64,000 bases of DNA, taken from assembly GCF_013407165.1 (NCBI RefSeq), contig NZ_CP026994.1, positions 310,001 to 374,000 of the forward strand, read 5' to 3'. The stretch comes from Nitrosopumilus oxyclinae (lineage in GTDB: Archaea; Thermoproteota; Nitrososphaeria; Nitrososphaerales; Nitrosopumilaceae). The notes below the pieces were generated by a model, which was given only the letters and a program-made list of their open reading frames with translations, was not told the DNA's origin and searched no databases. Positions 18,565-26,980 of the stretch are shown here, one piece after another; position 1 is the stretch's first letter, and every line of letters begins with the position of its first letter. A program made the translations under genes and the position numbers.

Positions 18565-19743
18565 ATGTTTGAATTTCTTTTACTGACACTGTTTTTGTTT
18601 CCTGCATTTGGAGAATCTGCTCCTGATTACAATAATCCATACTCTCCAATTTTTACTGACAAGCCTGTTTATTCGTGGACTGATAAAATGAAGATAACAA
18701 TAATCTCTCCTAGCTGGAATTCTGATAGACATTTGATTGACTCAATTGGAGGTACTGATGATCATCCAATTAAAATTACAACTTCTGAGAATTCACTTGA
18801 ATCATATCGATTCACTGAGACAGATGTTAATTCTGGAATTTTTACTGCAGAAGTAATTCTTACTGGATTTGCTCATGATGCTGATGGGGATGGAAATTCT
18901 GACACAACTCCAAGAACATCTGGGAGTGGTCCTACTAGTGGATTTTTAGAAGTTGATAGGGATTCGGCAATCACCATTTCTTTTGAGTTTGCAGATGGGG
19001 TAGTGCTAGTTGAATCCGTTCCTGTAAGGTGGAATATTGGTACAATTGATTTTGTGCAGGATGTTTTCTTTCTAAAAGATGCTGTAGTGGTTAGGGTAGT
19101 TGATCTAGATATGAATCTGAATCCTGAGGCCTTGGATAACTTACCAATTCAGATATTTTCAGATTCTGATGTTGCAGGTGTTACAGTAAATGCTGTTGAA
19201 ACATCTGAGAGTTCTGGTATGTTTGTTGCAACAATTCCATTATCCCAAAACTCCCCTTCAAGTGGAAATAGGCTTTATGCTGTGGCAGGAGATGAAATTT
19301 TTGCAAAATACGATGACTATACCTTGCCTAAACCCTATTCCGTAAATGATAACTTGGAGATCAAAACTTTTGCTAAAGTTGATTCATCGATTCCATCAAT
19401 TGAAAGAATCCAAAATTCTGCCATCACTTTTTCTGATGGACTAGGGAATCCAATCCAATCCTTTACTGAAAATTCCCAATTGCAAATAGTTGGGACCATT
19501 TCAAATGATCATGATCTGAAACAAAAATTTGTGTATTTTTTTCAGATAAAAAATGACAAAAACTTTGTAGAATCTCTATCCTGGATTCAAGGCGAAATTT
19601 CATCTCAGCAAATACTAGATGTTTCTCAATCTTGGATTCCAAATGAATCTGGAACATATGAAATTGAAACATTTGTTTGGAATTCAATTAGTGAATCAAC
19701 TGCTCTTTCTCCAACAATGTCTACTTTGATTACTGTGAAATGA
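18565..19743 (+). CDS. Exported beta-rich surface protein
   Basis: The 392-residue protein begins with a signal peptide (MFEFLLLTLFLFPAFGES). Two similar blocks follow, each with the pattern seen in thaumarchaeal surface proteins: SGIFTAEVIL (first) and SGMFVATIPL (second), with acidic turns such as DADGDGNSDT and DLDMNLNPEALD that could bind calcium. There is no C-terminal PEFG or membrane anchor, so it is probably released or associated with the S-layer. A TATA-like AATAAATTCAATAATTG stretch precedes the ATG. No enzymatic motif is visible. It interrupts the transcription/translation operon. Confidence 0.75.
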   Translation: MFEFLLLTLFLFPAFGESAPDYNNPYSPIFTDKPVYSWTDKMKITIISPSWNSDRHLIDSIGGTDDHPIKITTSENSLESYRFTETDVNSGIFTAEVILTGFAHDADGDGNSDTTPRTSGSGPTSGFLEVDRDSAITISFEFADGVVLVESVPVRWNIGTIDFVQDVFFLKDAVVVRVVDLDMNLNPEALDNLPIQIFSDSDVAGVTVNAVETSESSGMFVATIPLSQNSPSSGNRLYAVAGDEIFAKYDDYTLPKPYSVNDNLEIKTFAKVDSSIPSIERIQNSAITFSDGLGNPIQSFTENSQLQIVGTISNDHDLKQKFVYFFQIKNDKNFVESLSWIQGEISSQQILDVSQSWIPNESGTYEIETFVWNSISESTALSPTMSTLITVK

Positions 19744-19794
19744 AAAGTAGAATTTCTACGTGAGTGTTAAATAGAAAAATACGTTTTTTTTGTT

Positions 19795-21402
19795 GTGTTA
19801 GGATATGTTTTAGGAATAACCTTAGTGTTAGCCGTATTTTCTCCTGTGGTTTTCCTTGATGTTTTTGCTGATTCAATAATTGTAGACTTTGATAAACCAC
19901 TTTACGAACTAGGTGACTCTCTAACTATATCTGGCGAAATTTTAGAAGTTGGAATGCCTGTAATTGCCATGAGCATTTATGATCCTGATGGGAAGGTCTT
20001 ATCTGCAAATAATTTAGAAATATCCTCTGAGAGCACTTTTTCTAAAACAATTAGCCTTGATTCTCCGTTTTATGAGAAACCTGGTGAATATTTGGTAAAA
20101 TTAGATTATGGCCAAATTTCTGAGAATCATTATTTTCTAATGGATGGGGAGTTATCTGCTCCTGAAATTATCATAGAAGAAGAACCTGAAATTATTCTAC
20201 TATACACAGAAAAAAATCAATACACTGACAATGAAATTATTGAAATTGTTGGTCTTGTATCCTCAGTTGATTCTCCAACTGCACTAATTGGAATTTATGA
20301 TCCGTTTGGAATGCCTGCTGGATTTTATTTTGGTTCCATTGATTCGAATATGGAATTTAGTACAAGCTTTCTTGCAAAAGATGGTGTGAATTTTAGAGTG
20401 GATGGAACATACTCTGTCAAAGCACACTATGCCGATTCTGAAGTAACATCTTATTTTGATTATTATGGTGTATTGCCAGAAACTGAAGAAACTTTTCCGG
20501 ATGATCAAATAGATGACACTACAACTGAAATTGATTCAACTATTGATACAACAACTGACACTACAACTGAAATTGATTCAACAATTGATATTGCAGATGA
20601 TGCAACACCCGAAACTAATTCAACAGATGAAACCACTTCTGAACAACCATCTAACCCTGTAGTAAACCCTACACCAACTCAAACAAAGAGTCCTGAAAAA
20701 AATAATAAAGAAATTACAAATACTGTTTTAGAAAGCAAACCAATTAAAAAAACAAATGATAAACCAACTAAAGATACTAAAGTTCACAAAGAAAATAATC
20801 TTACAGTGGAAGATATTGAATTAGGAAAATTACTTAATGAAATTAAATTGGAATGTGATTCTAGTACTTATGATGATACAATTTCTTATTATGATGGAAT
20901 GGGACCTGCACTGTATCGATTGTGTAATTTTGATAGTTCATTGGATTTTTTCAATGAATCTTTAATCAACAATCCAAATGACGTTGAAATCCTTGTCAAT
21001 AAGGGCTCAACCTTAGGTAAATTGGGCTATTATTCTGAGGCTTTGATATTCTACGATCATGCAATTAGACTGGACCCAAGTTTCCTTCCTGCAAAAAACA
21101 ATAAGGCAAATGCTCTTGCTAATATGGGAAATTTAGATGATGCAATTCTTTTGTATATTGAAGTTTTAAAACAAAATCCAAATTATTACACAGCTCAGAA
21201 AAATCTTCAAATTGCTTTAGCTGCAAATATAGTTTCATCTGAAACTGTTGATATCTCTACTGATGAAAATAATTATGATGAAAATTCATCATCTAAAACT
21301 ATCTTAATGACCGAGTCTGAAAAGCAAACATCTCCTAATTTCTTTGATGAAGTGGGTATTGCATTTTCCACTTTGGGGTCTCTCTTTGGTTTTCTAAACT
21401 AA
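19795..21402 (+). CDS. Exported Ig-like / Thr-rich / TPR protein
   Basis: The 535-residue product starts at GTG with a signal peptide ending near VFLDVFADS. Two Ig-like domains follow, similar to those in the PEFG proteins (YELGDSLTISGEIL and YTDNEIIEIVGLV). A low-complexity linker rich in Thr, Asp and Glu (about 240-280) carries an exact 14-residue duplication. A basic Lys-rich segment and then TPR repeats (VEILVNKGSTLGKLGYYSEA, AKNNKANALANMGNLDDA, about 400-460) lead to the C-terminus. It looks like a cell-surface scaffold with a protein-binding end. There is no PEFG motif. Confidence 0.75.
   Translation: MLGYVLGITLVLAVFSPVVFLDVFADSIIVDFDKPLYELGDSLTISGEILEVGMPVIAMSIYDPDGKVLSANNLEISSESTFSKTISLDSPFYEKPGEYLVKLDYGQISENHYFLMDGELSAPEIIIEEEPEIILLYTEKNQYTDNEIIEIVGLVSSVDSPTALIGIYDPFGMPAGFYFGSIDSNMEFSTSFLAKDGVNFRVDGTYSVKAHYADSEVTSYFDYYGVLPETEETFPDDQIDDTTTEIDSTIDTTTDTTTEIDSTIDIADDATPETNSTDETTSEQPSNPVVNPTPTQTKSPEKNNKEITNTVLESKPIKKTNDKPTKDTKVHKENNLTVEDIELGKLLNEIKLECDSSTYDDTISYYDGMGPALYRLCNFDSSLDFFNESLINNPNDVEILVNKGSTLGKLGYYSEALIFYDHAIRLDPSFLPAKNNKANALANMGNLDDAILLYIEVLKQNPNYYTAQKNLQIALAANIVSSETVDISTDENNYDENSSSKTILMTESEKQTSPNFFDEVGIAFSTLGSLFGFLN
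20515..20590 (+). repeat. In-frame 42-bp-offset duplication in the Thr/Asp-rich linker
   Basis: GACACTACAACTGAAATTG and the next ~14 bases occur at 20515-20548 and again at 20557-20590 with one mismatch. The shift is 42 bp, so it adds exactly 14 residues. Such repeats can expand or contract by slippage and change linker length. Confidence 0.7.
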
Positions 21403-21476
21403 TTCTCTTATACTCTACGCTTAATTTTTCAATAAACCTATAAAGCCCTGTCAAGACGATCGTCATAAGGTAAAAC

Positions 21477-21806
21477 ATGAGTAAGATACTTGAGAAATCA
21501 TTACGGGATGCTCGTAAAGAAGATAAATTAACAATGGGCACAAAGCAAGTTTTAAGCTCTATAAAAAATTCGAAACTTATTGTGTTGTCTCAATCAATAA
21601 AAAAAGAAATGGTTGAGCAAATTGAATTAGATGCAAAAAAAGAAAAAATACCTTTGGTCAACTTTCAAGGAACATCAGTCGCATTAGGTAGACTATGTGG
21701 CTTACAATTTAGAATCTCGACAATTTCATTTACTTCAATAGACGATGCTAGCATCAAATCAATTTTAAAAGACACAGAAGTTGAGGATAAAAATGAATCA
21801 TCGTAG
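21477..21806 (+). CDS. rpl30e: Ribosomal protein L30e
   Basis: The 109-residue protein belongs to the L7Ae/L30e RNA-binding family of the large subunit. Key parts are GTKQVLSSIKNSKLIVLSQS (38-57) and the LGRLCGL segment (near 79), typical of L30e. In archaea the gene usually lies between rpoA and nusA, as here, although three extra genes now separate it from rpoA. A TATA-like CCTATAAAG around 21438 suggests its own promoter. Confidence 0.92.
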   Translation: MSKILEKSLRDARKEDKLTMGTKQVLSSIKNSKLIVLSQSIKKEMVEQIELDAKKEKIPLVNFQGTSVALGRLCGLQFRISTISFTSIDDASIKSILKDTEVEDKNESS

Positions 21807-21864
21807 TTTCTTTAACCTAAGTTTAAATGAGACTTTTTGGGTTCGGAGATAAAAAGGAATTCTT

Positions 21865-22329
21865 ATGGCACAATCAATTAAACTCACAACTGATCAAATG
21901 CGATTGATGTCGCTTTTCCAAAATGTTACTGGTGCAACAGCACGTGATTGTATAGAAGATGAAAAACAAGACAGAGTAATTTTTGTAGTTAATACTGGAA
22001 AAATGGGACTAGCAATTGGTAAGGGTGGTATCCATATCAAATCATTACAAAATATTGTAAAGAGAAATGTTGAATTGGTTGAATTTGATGAAGATCCGGC
22101 CAAATTCTTGTCTAGTTTGCTTAATTCTAAACTAGTTTCTGAAGTAAAAATAAATAAACGAGCTGATGGAACGAAACAGGCAATAGTTATGGTAGATCCA
22201 AGAAAGAAAGGAATTGTAGTTGGAAGAGACGGTAGAAATGCTGAAAAGGCAAGACTACTTGCAAAACGATATTTTGATATTAGCAGTGTGTTGATTAATA
22301 GTCCTGAACGGGCAACTTTGGAGATGTAG
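21865..22329 (+). CDS. nusA: Archaeal NusA-like KH-domain protein
   Basis: The 154-residue protein consists of two KH RNA-binding domains (motifs VGKGG-like AIGKGGIHIKSLQ near 54 and VVGRDGRNAEKARL near 120). It lacks the N-terminal and S1 domains of bacterial NusA, as is normal in archaea. An AAGGAAT ribosome-binding site precedes the ATG. It forms an L30e-nusA-S12-S7 unit with 3-bp and 2-bp gaps to the following genes. Confidence 0.93.
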   Translation: MAQSIKLTTDQMRLMSLFQNVTGATARDCIEDEKQDRVIFVVNTGKMGLAIGKGGIHIKSLQNIVKRNVELVEFDEDPAKFLSSLLNSKLVSEVKINKRADGTKQAIVMVDPRKKGIVVGRDGRNAEKARLLAKRYFDISSVLINSPERATLEM

Positions 22330-22332
22330 AAG

Positions 22333-22770
22333 ATGAGAAAATCACCACTTGGATTATTTGCTGGCAGAGTTCTTACAACTAAAAAGAAGAAACAACGATG
22401 GGCAATCTCCACTTTCAAAAGAAGAAAATTAGGTATTGATAAAAAGGCTGATCCTCTTGGAGGAGCACCACAAGGACGTGGTATTGTTTTAGAAAAAGTA
22501 GGTATTGCTGCAAAACAGCCAAACTCTGCTATTAGAAAATGTGTTAGAGTTCAATTAATTAGAAATGGTAAATCCGTAACTGCATTTTTGCCAAGAGATG
22601 GTGCAATGAACTTCATTGATGAACACGATGAGGTTACAATTGAAGGAATGGGTGCAACACAAGGTGGTGCAATGGGAGATATTCCTGGAGTTAGATTCAA
22701 AGTTTCTAAAGTTAACGGTACATCATTGCATGAATTAGTAATTGGAAAGAAGGAGAAACCAAGGAGATAG
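22333..22770 (+). CDS. rps12: Ribosomal protein S12
   Basis: The 145-residue small-subunit protein of the decoding centre. The conserved loop [15 protein letters not shown] (about 59-73) and the basic segment [17 protein letters not shown] are clear. It lies 3 bp after nusA and 2 bp before S7, the universal S12-S7 pair. Confidence 0.95.
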   Translation: MRKSPLGLFAGRVLTTKKKKQRWAISTFKRRKLGIDKKADPLGGAPQGRGIVLEKVGIAAKQPNSAIRKCVRVQLIRNGKSVTAFLPRDGAMNFIDEHDEVTIEGMGATQGGAMGDIPGVRFKVSKVNGTSLHELVIGKKEKPRR

Positions 22771-22772
22771 AT

Positions 22773-23372
22773 ATGGCACAAACTAAAAATTTACTATTAT
22801 TTAGAAAATGGGATTTATCTGATATTGAGATTAAAGATCCTGGATTAAAGACTGCCATCTCTTTGAGGAAACAAATCTTACCTTACACTTATGGTCGCTC
22901 TGCATTAAAGCGATTCAACAAAGCAGATGTTAACATTGTTGAGAGATTAATCAACAAATCAATGCACTTTGGAAAAAAATATGCAAAGAACACTGGTAGA
23001 ATGACTGGTAAAAAAACAAAACTTCTCAATACTGTAAAAGTAGCTTTTGATATTATTGCATTAAAAACCGGACAAAATCCTGTCGAAGTACTAGTTAGAG
23101 CAATAGAATATTCTGCTCCAACTGAAGATACTACAAGAATTGTTTACGGTGGTACTACATACCATGTATCAGTTGATGTTGCACCAATTAGACGAGTTGA
23201 TTTGGCTTTGAAGTTTATCGCAGATGCTGTAAAAGAGGCAACTTTCTCAAATCCAAAACCAATTGAGGAACACATGGCAGAGCAACTAATGCTTGCAGCA
23301 GCAAATGATTCCAATGCTCCTTCTGTAAAGAAGAGACATGAGTTGGAACGTATCGCTCAAGCATCAAGATAG
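22773..23372 (+). CDS. rps7: Ribosomal protein S7
   Basis: The 199-residue archaeal S7 nucleates the 30S head. Conserved stretches include VNIVERLINKSMHFGKKYAKN (55-75), GQNPVEVLVRAIEYSAP and the C-terminal KRHELERIAQASR. It is the last gene of this operon. A tRNA gene on the other strand follows 24 bp downstream. Confidence 0.95.
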   Translation: MAQTKNLLLFRKWDLSDIEIKDPGLKTAISLRKQILPYTYGRSALKRFNKADVNIVERLINKSMHFGKKYAKNTGRMTGKKTKLLNTVKVAFDIIALKTGQNPVEVLVRAIEYSAPTEDTTRIVYGGTTYHVSVDVAPIRRVDLALKFIADAVKEATFSNPKPIEEHMAEQLMLAAANDSNAPSVKKRHELERIAQASR

Positions 23373-23396
23373 TAAGTTTATTTTAGAAATTTTAGG

Positions 23397-23484
23397 TAGC
23401 CCGAGGCAGATTCGAACTGCCGTCCCCGCCTATCCACTCTTGAGATCCAGAGGGCAGAATCCTTGACCACTAGACTATCGGGCT
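23397..23484 (-). tRNA. tRNA-Gln (CUG) with a 15-nt intron
   Basis: Read on the minus strand. The acceptor stem is AGCCCGA/TCGGGCT (7 bp) with discriminator A. The D arm is GTC/GAT and the anticodon stem is CTGCC/GGCGG. The loop CTCTGG+A has U33 before anticodon CTG. The T arm is GGCAG-TTCGAAT-CTGCC. The anticodon stem only closes if 15 nt (23432-23446) are removed after position 37, the canonical archaeal intron site. The A1:U72 pair fits an archaeal tRNA-Gln. CCA is not encoded. Reading it as a long-variable-arm Leu or Ser tRNA failed because no anticodon stem forms. Confidence 0.9.
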
Positions 23485-23529
23485 ACTGAAAGAAATTTTG
23501 ATGGTTTAGAATATATTCATTTGTTGTAA

Positions 23530-23847
23530 TTATTTTAGTCTGACTTCATGAATTGCAGTTGCATAATTGCAATCAGCTTTTAACCGCATGTATGGGATTA
23601 ATCTATAATGAATAGAGTATAGTTTCCCTTCTTTTCTGATAATTCCTTTTTGCATTAGAGATACTAGACCCCTTGATGGAATGTTGATTGAAATATTTTT
23701 TTCAATGCATACTTTTTCTCGTTTTTCTTGAAATTGTTTTAATGTAAATGCTACATCATTAATTTGTAAAATTAAGGGCCAAATTATTTCACTCCATACC
23801 CATCTTCTATTTTCTGTGGCTGAGGCATATTTTCCTTTTTCACTCAA
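23530..23847 (-). CDS. Hypothetical protein, possibly winged-helix (105 aa)
   Basis: Not recognised. The TTG-started 105-residue protein contains PSRGLVSLMQKGIIRKEGKLYSI, which looks like the recognition-helix and wing part of a winged-helix DNA-binding domain; the call is tentative. It is divergent from the YkgJ-like gene with only 36 bp between the starts, so the two may share a control region. No membrane segment or signal peptide. Confidence 0.6.
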   Translation of the reverse strand: MSEKGKYASATENRRWVWSEIIWPLILQINDVAFTLKQFQEKREKVCIEKNISINIPSRGLVSLMQKGIIRKEGKLYSIHYRLIPYMRLKADCNYATAIHEVRLK

Positions 23848-23883
23848 ACATTAATAACATCTGCAAAAGATGTTATAACTTGA

Positions 23884-24588
23884 TTGTCTCAAAAGGAAAT
23901 TGAAGAGTCCCTTGATTTATTAGAAAAAGACTGGGATGTTGATCCAGTTATTAGAAAATTTGTGTTAGGTAAAATTACAGATGTATCAGACTATGCCATT
24001 AAAGTAAAAGATGTGGTGTTTCATGTTCCTTATTTGAATTCAGAAAAAAAATACATCTTGTGGAAATGTTTCTGGCCTGATTGTCACAATTGTTGTGACA
24101 GACAAGGAAGACTGCCACTAACCTCTGATGATTTGATTACAATTGGAAAGGGTTTGAAATACAAAAGCACATCAGAGTTTATCAAAAAAGAAACTCTTAC
24201 TGTTACGTATCAGGAACCGGGTCCTGCAGGGCAAATGACTACAATGACTACAATTAATCTGAAAAGAAAAAATGACGAGACTGCAGAAGAGGATGGAACT
24301 CACATCTCATGTAGGTTCTTAGATGACAAGGGAGGATGCAGCATGCATCCAGACCGTCCCGGAGTCTGTTACTTGTATCCATTTGCAAGCTGGCTTGAAA
24401 ATGAGAAAGGCAAGGCACGAGTTCATGCAACGTACCAATTTACCGGTGATTGCCCTGGATTTTACTTGGCTGACAATCTAGACCAAATGAAAGACGAACT
24501 CAAAGCATACTCTACTACAATCTATGACTATAACATGGCATCAAATAGAACAAATCGAGAAGGGTTTGGTTCTGTAAGTTTTAGTTAG
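23884..24588 (+). CDS. YkgJ-type cysteine-cluster protein
   Basis: The 234-residue protein carries the conserved cysteines of the YkgJ/UPF0153 family: a CHNCCDRQGRLPLT block (near 64-77), then CRFLDDKGGCSMHPDRPGVCYLYPF (near 142-166) and a later CPGF. These residues probably bind an Fe-S cluster or zinc; the biochemical role of the family is not settled. The start is TTG. The 3' end overlaps the convergent flavoprotein gene by 4 nt. Confidence 0.82.
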   Translation: MSQKEIEESLDLLEKDWDVDPVIRKFVLGKITDVSDYAIKVKDVVFHVPYLNSEKKYILWKCFWPDCHNCCDRQGRLPLTSDDLITIGKGLKYKSTSEFIKKETLTVTYQEPGPAGQMTTMTTINLKRKNDETAEEDGTHISCRFLDDKGGCSMHPDRPGVCYLYPFASWLENEKGKARVHATYQFTGDCPGFYLADNLDQMKDELKAYSTTIYDYNMASNRTNREGFGSVSFS

Positions 24589-25598
24589 GCTTTTGCAACT
24601 TTCATCAGATCTGCAACTTTGATATTCATTCCAAATCTGTCTTCGTTCTTTTTCATGTAAAGAAATATTGAAATAAAATCTGGCAGTGCTTTGAGGAAAC
24701 TAAAGTTCTTCTGAATCTTTGCATGCACAAAATTAAACACCTTTGCATAGACTTTGAAATGTTTCTCTACTGCTTTCTCATACGCTTTGAAATCATTCAT
24801 GTTCTCTAAAAATATCTCAACGCATTGCATTGATGGAATGATTCCCTCCCCTAACAATGCATAAACTGTTCCAATTGATTCGCCAACTCCGACTACCTTA
24901 CCTGAATAGTATGGCTTGCATCTATCCGGTGTTGCAAGTCTGATTGGGCGACCCTTTGTTTGTAAAACCTTTCCTCCGTGTTTCTTTAGGAAATCATCTG
25001 TTGCCTTCATGTGTTGTTTATTGTAATCACCTGCACCAATGTGTGCCCATCTCTCCCCTAGTGGGAAATACCAAAAGTATCCTGACATTCCAGGAAATGG
25101 TTCAATGTAAAAGTCATCATATGGAACCTTGTCTGGATACTCTACTTTGTATTCATATGTTGGTAAAAAGAAATCTTGTTTTAATTTTGGCAAGTATACT
25201 CTGTGAAATCCTGTACAGTCAACTATCATGTCATACTCTTTTTCTAACTCTTCGATACTTGGTGGTGGGCCGTAGATAATTTTAGAATCTTTGATGAAAT
25301 CTTTGATTAGTGCTAGTTTGTTATAGGTACATAGTCCTTTGAGGCCGATATCAAATTTTACATCGTCGTTCATTTTGACATGCATCTTTTTGCCGTCATG
25401 AATTAGAAAATCATTAAAATCTCTGCCTGTTTTTTTGCAAAATTCTGCCAAAGTTGGCTTTATCGTACCCCATGCGCAAATGGAATCATGTCTTTCTTCA
25501 ACCATTCTTTCATATCCGACAACTTCGTGGTCAGAGTCCTTTAGTCTGGCCATAAGATAAGAGCCTGCTACACCCATTCCCATTACTGCTATCTTCAA
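24585..25598 (-). CDS. Geranylgeranyl reductase-like FAD oxidoreductase
   Basis: The 337-residue protein starts with the FAD-binding motif MGMGVAGSYL (GXGXXG, Gly7-Gly12). Mid-protein blocks typical of the geranylgeranyl reductase group follow: DCTGFHRVYLP, then GYFWYFPLGERWAHIGAGD and VVGVGESIGTVYALLGEGI. Members saturate prenyl chains of archaeal lipids or quinones, or act on related substrates. It is shorter than some archaeal lipid reductases, so the exact substrate is open. It faces the hairpin array and the nitroreductase on its 5' side. Confidence 0.8.
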   Translation of the reverse strand: MKIAVMGMGVAGSYLMARLKDSDHEVVGYERMVEERHDSICAWGTIKPTLAEFCKKTGRDFNDFLIHDGKKMHVKMNDDVKFDIGLKGLCTYNKLALIKDFIKDSKIIYGPPPSIEELEKEYDMIVDCTGFHRVYLPKLKQDFFLPTYEYKVEYPDKVPYDDFYIEPFPGMSGYFWYFPLGERWAHIGAGDYNKQHMKATDDFLKKHGGKVLQTKGRPIRLATPDRCKPYYSGKVVGVGESIGTVYALLGEGIIPSMQCVEIFLENMNDFKAYEKAVEKHFKVYAKVFNFVHAKIQKNFSFLKALPDFISIFLYMKKNEDRFGMNIKVADLMKVAKA

Positions 25599-25720
25599 GA
25601 TGATTTCAATGAACTAGAGGTGTAATAAATAGACTATCGGAATTTGTTTTGATTAAAACCCCAATAGTATCAAAAGATAGTGCGGGTTAAATAAGAAATT
25701 CTCATAATACAATCAGAAAA

Positions 25721-25844
25721 GGTGAGTCGCTCGTCTGAGTACAATCGTTTCAGACCTTAAGACAAGTCACTGTCATCAGAAAACACTAGTTTCTGATCTT
25801 AAGTGGTGAGCTGTCATCTGCATCTTTTGGATGCTGATCTTAAG
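25721..25844 (+). ncRNA. Tandem array of three hairpins each followed by CTTAAG
   Basis: Three units of 41-42 bp. Stems: GTCTGA/TCAGAC (25733-25755); ATCAGAAA/TTTCTGAT (25775-25797); ATC-T-GCATC/GATGC-T-GAT (25816-25838). Each stem is followed at once by CTTAAG (25756, 25798, 25839) and preceded by a GTGAGTC/GTGAGCTGTC-like segment. Stem sequences differ while pairing is kept. A TATA-like GGTTAAATAAG (about 25685-25695) lies about 25 bp upstream of the first unit. It sits between divergent genes and could be a small RNA, the leader of the nitroreductase mRNA, or a protein-binding array at four-helical-turn spacing. Not a family I recognise. Confidence 0.5.
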
Positions 25845-25895
25845 CTCAATTACCTTTTCATTTCAATTAAATTTGGGAAAAATTTCTCTTTTATC

Positions 25896-26498
25896 ATGGA
25901 TACTTTTGATGCGATAAAGACTCGCCGAGCTATAAAGAAATTTGATAGCTCACACAAAATGTCCTCTGAAGATGTTAAACTAATACAAGAGTTGACAATA
26001 CTTTCTCCAACTAGTTACAACCAACAAAACTGGAGATTCGTCTACGTTACTGATCAATCTGTCAAAGAGAAAATATCAAAGGCAGCTCGTGATCAGGCCC
26101 AGCCAAAAGATGGCTCTCTGGTAATTGTTCTTTGTGGAAATCTTGATGCATGGAAAGAAGATCCACTACGTTACTGGAAAAATAACACTCCAGAAAAACA
26201 AGAGATGGTAAAAAATGCACTAGCTCGAAAATATGAAGATCATCCTGAGAACCGTCGTGATGAGGCAATGCGCTCTTGCGGATTTGCAGCTCAGACCATA
26301 ATGCTTGCTGCTCGACAGATGGGTCTTGACTCTTGTCCTATGGTCGGCTTTGAGTATGATGAACTAGCAGAGATAATCAAATTGCCTGAAAACCACATGA
26401 TAGTCATGATGGTAGTAGTTGGCAAACGTGCAGAGGATGCTGCACCAAGAGGTGGGCAGTTGTCTGTGAATGAGGTATTCTTTGAGAACCACTTTTGA
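25896..26498 (+). CDS. Nitroreductase family protein
   Basis: A 200-residue FMN-dependent nitroreductase-fold protein. The start is the ATG at 25896 (MDTFDAIKTRRAIKKFD, the usual N-terminal RRS/RRA FMN-contact motif). The longer frame from 25803 would run through the hairpin array and is rejected. Further motifs are LSPTSYNQQNWRFVYV (FMN phosphate region), FAAQTIMLAARQMGLDSCPM and the C-terminal VVVGKRAEDAAPR. The substrate is unknown; such enzymes reduce nitro groups, quinones or flavins. An AATTAAATTT stretch about 25-30 bp before the ATG could be its TATA box. Confidence 0.88.
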   Translation: MDTFDAIKTRRAIKKFDSSHKMSSEDVKLIQELTILSPTSYNQQNWRFVYVTDQSVKEKISKAARDQAQPKDGSLVIVLCGNLDAWKEDPLRYWKNNTPEKQEMVKNALARKYEDHPENRRDEAMRSCGFAAQTIMLAARQMGLDSCPMVGFEYDELAEIIKLPENHMIVMMVVVGKRAEDAAPRGGQLSVNEVFFENHF

Positions 26499-26557
26499 AA
26501 AGATGTAACATTGTAAAATGATCTGCATTTATTATCTATGATTCCCTAATACTTTAC

Positions 26558-26770
26558 ATGGGCATAGATGAGGCCATCAAGAAGCTAGAGGTATCTAACC
26601 AGGGATTAGAGGTAATTTTAGGGAATTTAGATGAGCAGCTAGCTGATATCCGCGCTGACCCTAGATTGGAAGGATTGGTAGATGACTTGGAGAATCTGTT
26701 TTATGCGTATTTGAAAACTTGGATGAAGAGTAATACCGAAGTTATTGATCTTTTAAAGAAAGAGAAATAG
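26558..26770 (+). CDS. Small coiled-coil hypothetical protein (70 aa)
   Basis: A 70-residue acidic protein, predicted almost entirely helical (IDEAIKKLEVSNQGLEVIL...LADIRADPRLEGLVDDLENL), with heptad-like spacing suggesting a coiled coil. No motif points to a function. It is convergent with a 49-residue minus-strand ORF that ends 15 bp downstream. Confidence 0.6.
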   Translation: MGIDEAIKKLEVSNQGLEVILGNLDEQLADIRADPRLEGLVDDLENLFYAYLKTWMKSNTEVIDLLKKEK

Positions 26771-26784
26771 GTTTTTTCTCTAAG

Positions 26785-26934
26785 TTATTTTTCAGTATTT
26801 GCAGTTATCTTTTTTAATTCAGATAGAATGAGAACTAGAATTTCCTTCTCTGTTAGCTTTAGTAGTTCTATTGTTTCCTCTTCTGTAAATCTAATGTCTT
26901 CATTTATTTTTTCATATGTTTTAAGATCAGCCAT
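26785..26934 (-). CDS. Small hypothetical protein (49 aa)
   Basis: An ATG-started frame of 49 residues beginning MADLKTYEKINEDIRFTEEE, helical and acidic, then basic (LILSELKKITANTEK). It has no close alternative frame on the other strand and shows a normal amino-acid balance, so it looks like a real small gene. Unknown function. It lies just downstream of the 27-residue membrane peptide on the same strand. Confidence 0.5.
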   Translation of the reverse strand: MADLKTYEKINEDIRFTEEETIELLKLTEKEILVLILSELKKITANTEK

Positions 26935-26980
26935 ATTACCATCTGATTATACCGTTGATTAAAACTTTCATAAACTGAGA

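Noticed and set aside
21894-22418. Long minus-strand frame (174 codons) opposite nusA and S12
   Set aside because: Both plus-strand genes are well-known families in their normal order; the minus frame is a shadow.
23397-23484. Reading the tRNA as a class II Leu or Ser tRNA with a long variable arm
   Set aside because: No five-pair anticodon stem forms around CAA or GGA; removing a 15-nt intron gives a fully paired tRNA-Gln.
25803-25895. Extended N-terminus of the nitroreductase
   Set aside because: It would translate the third hairpin unit; the conserved nitroreductase start is the ATG at 25896.
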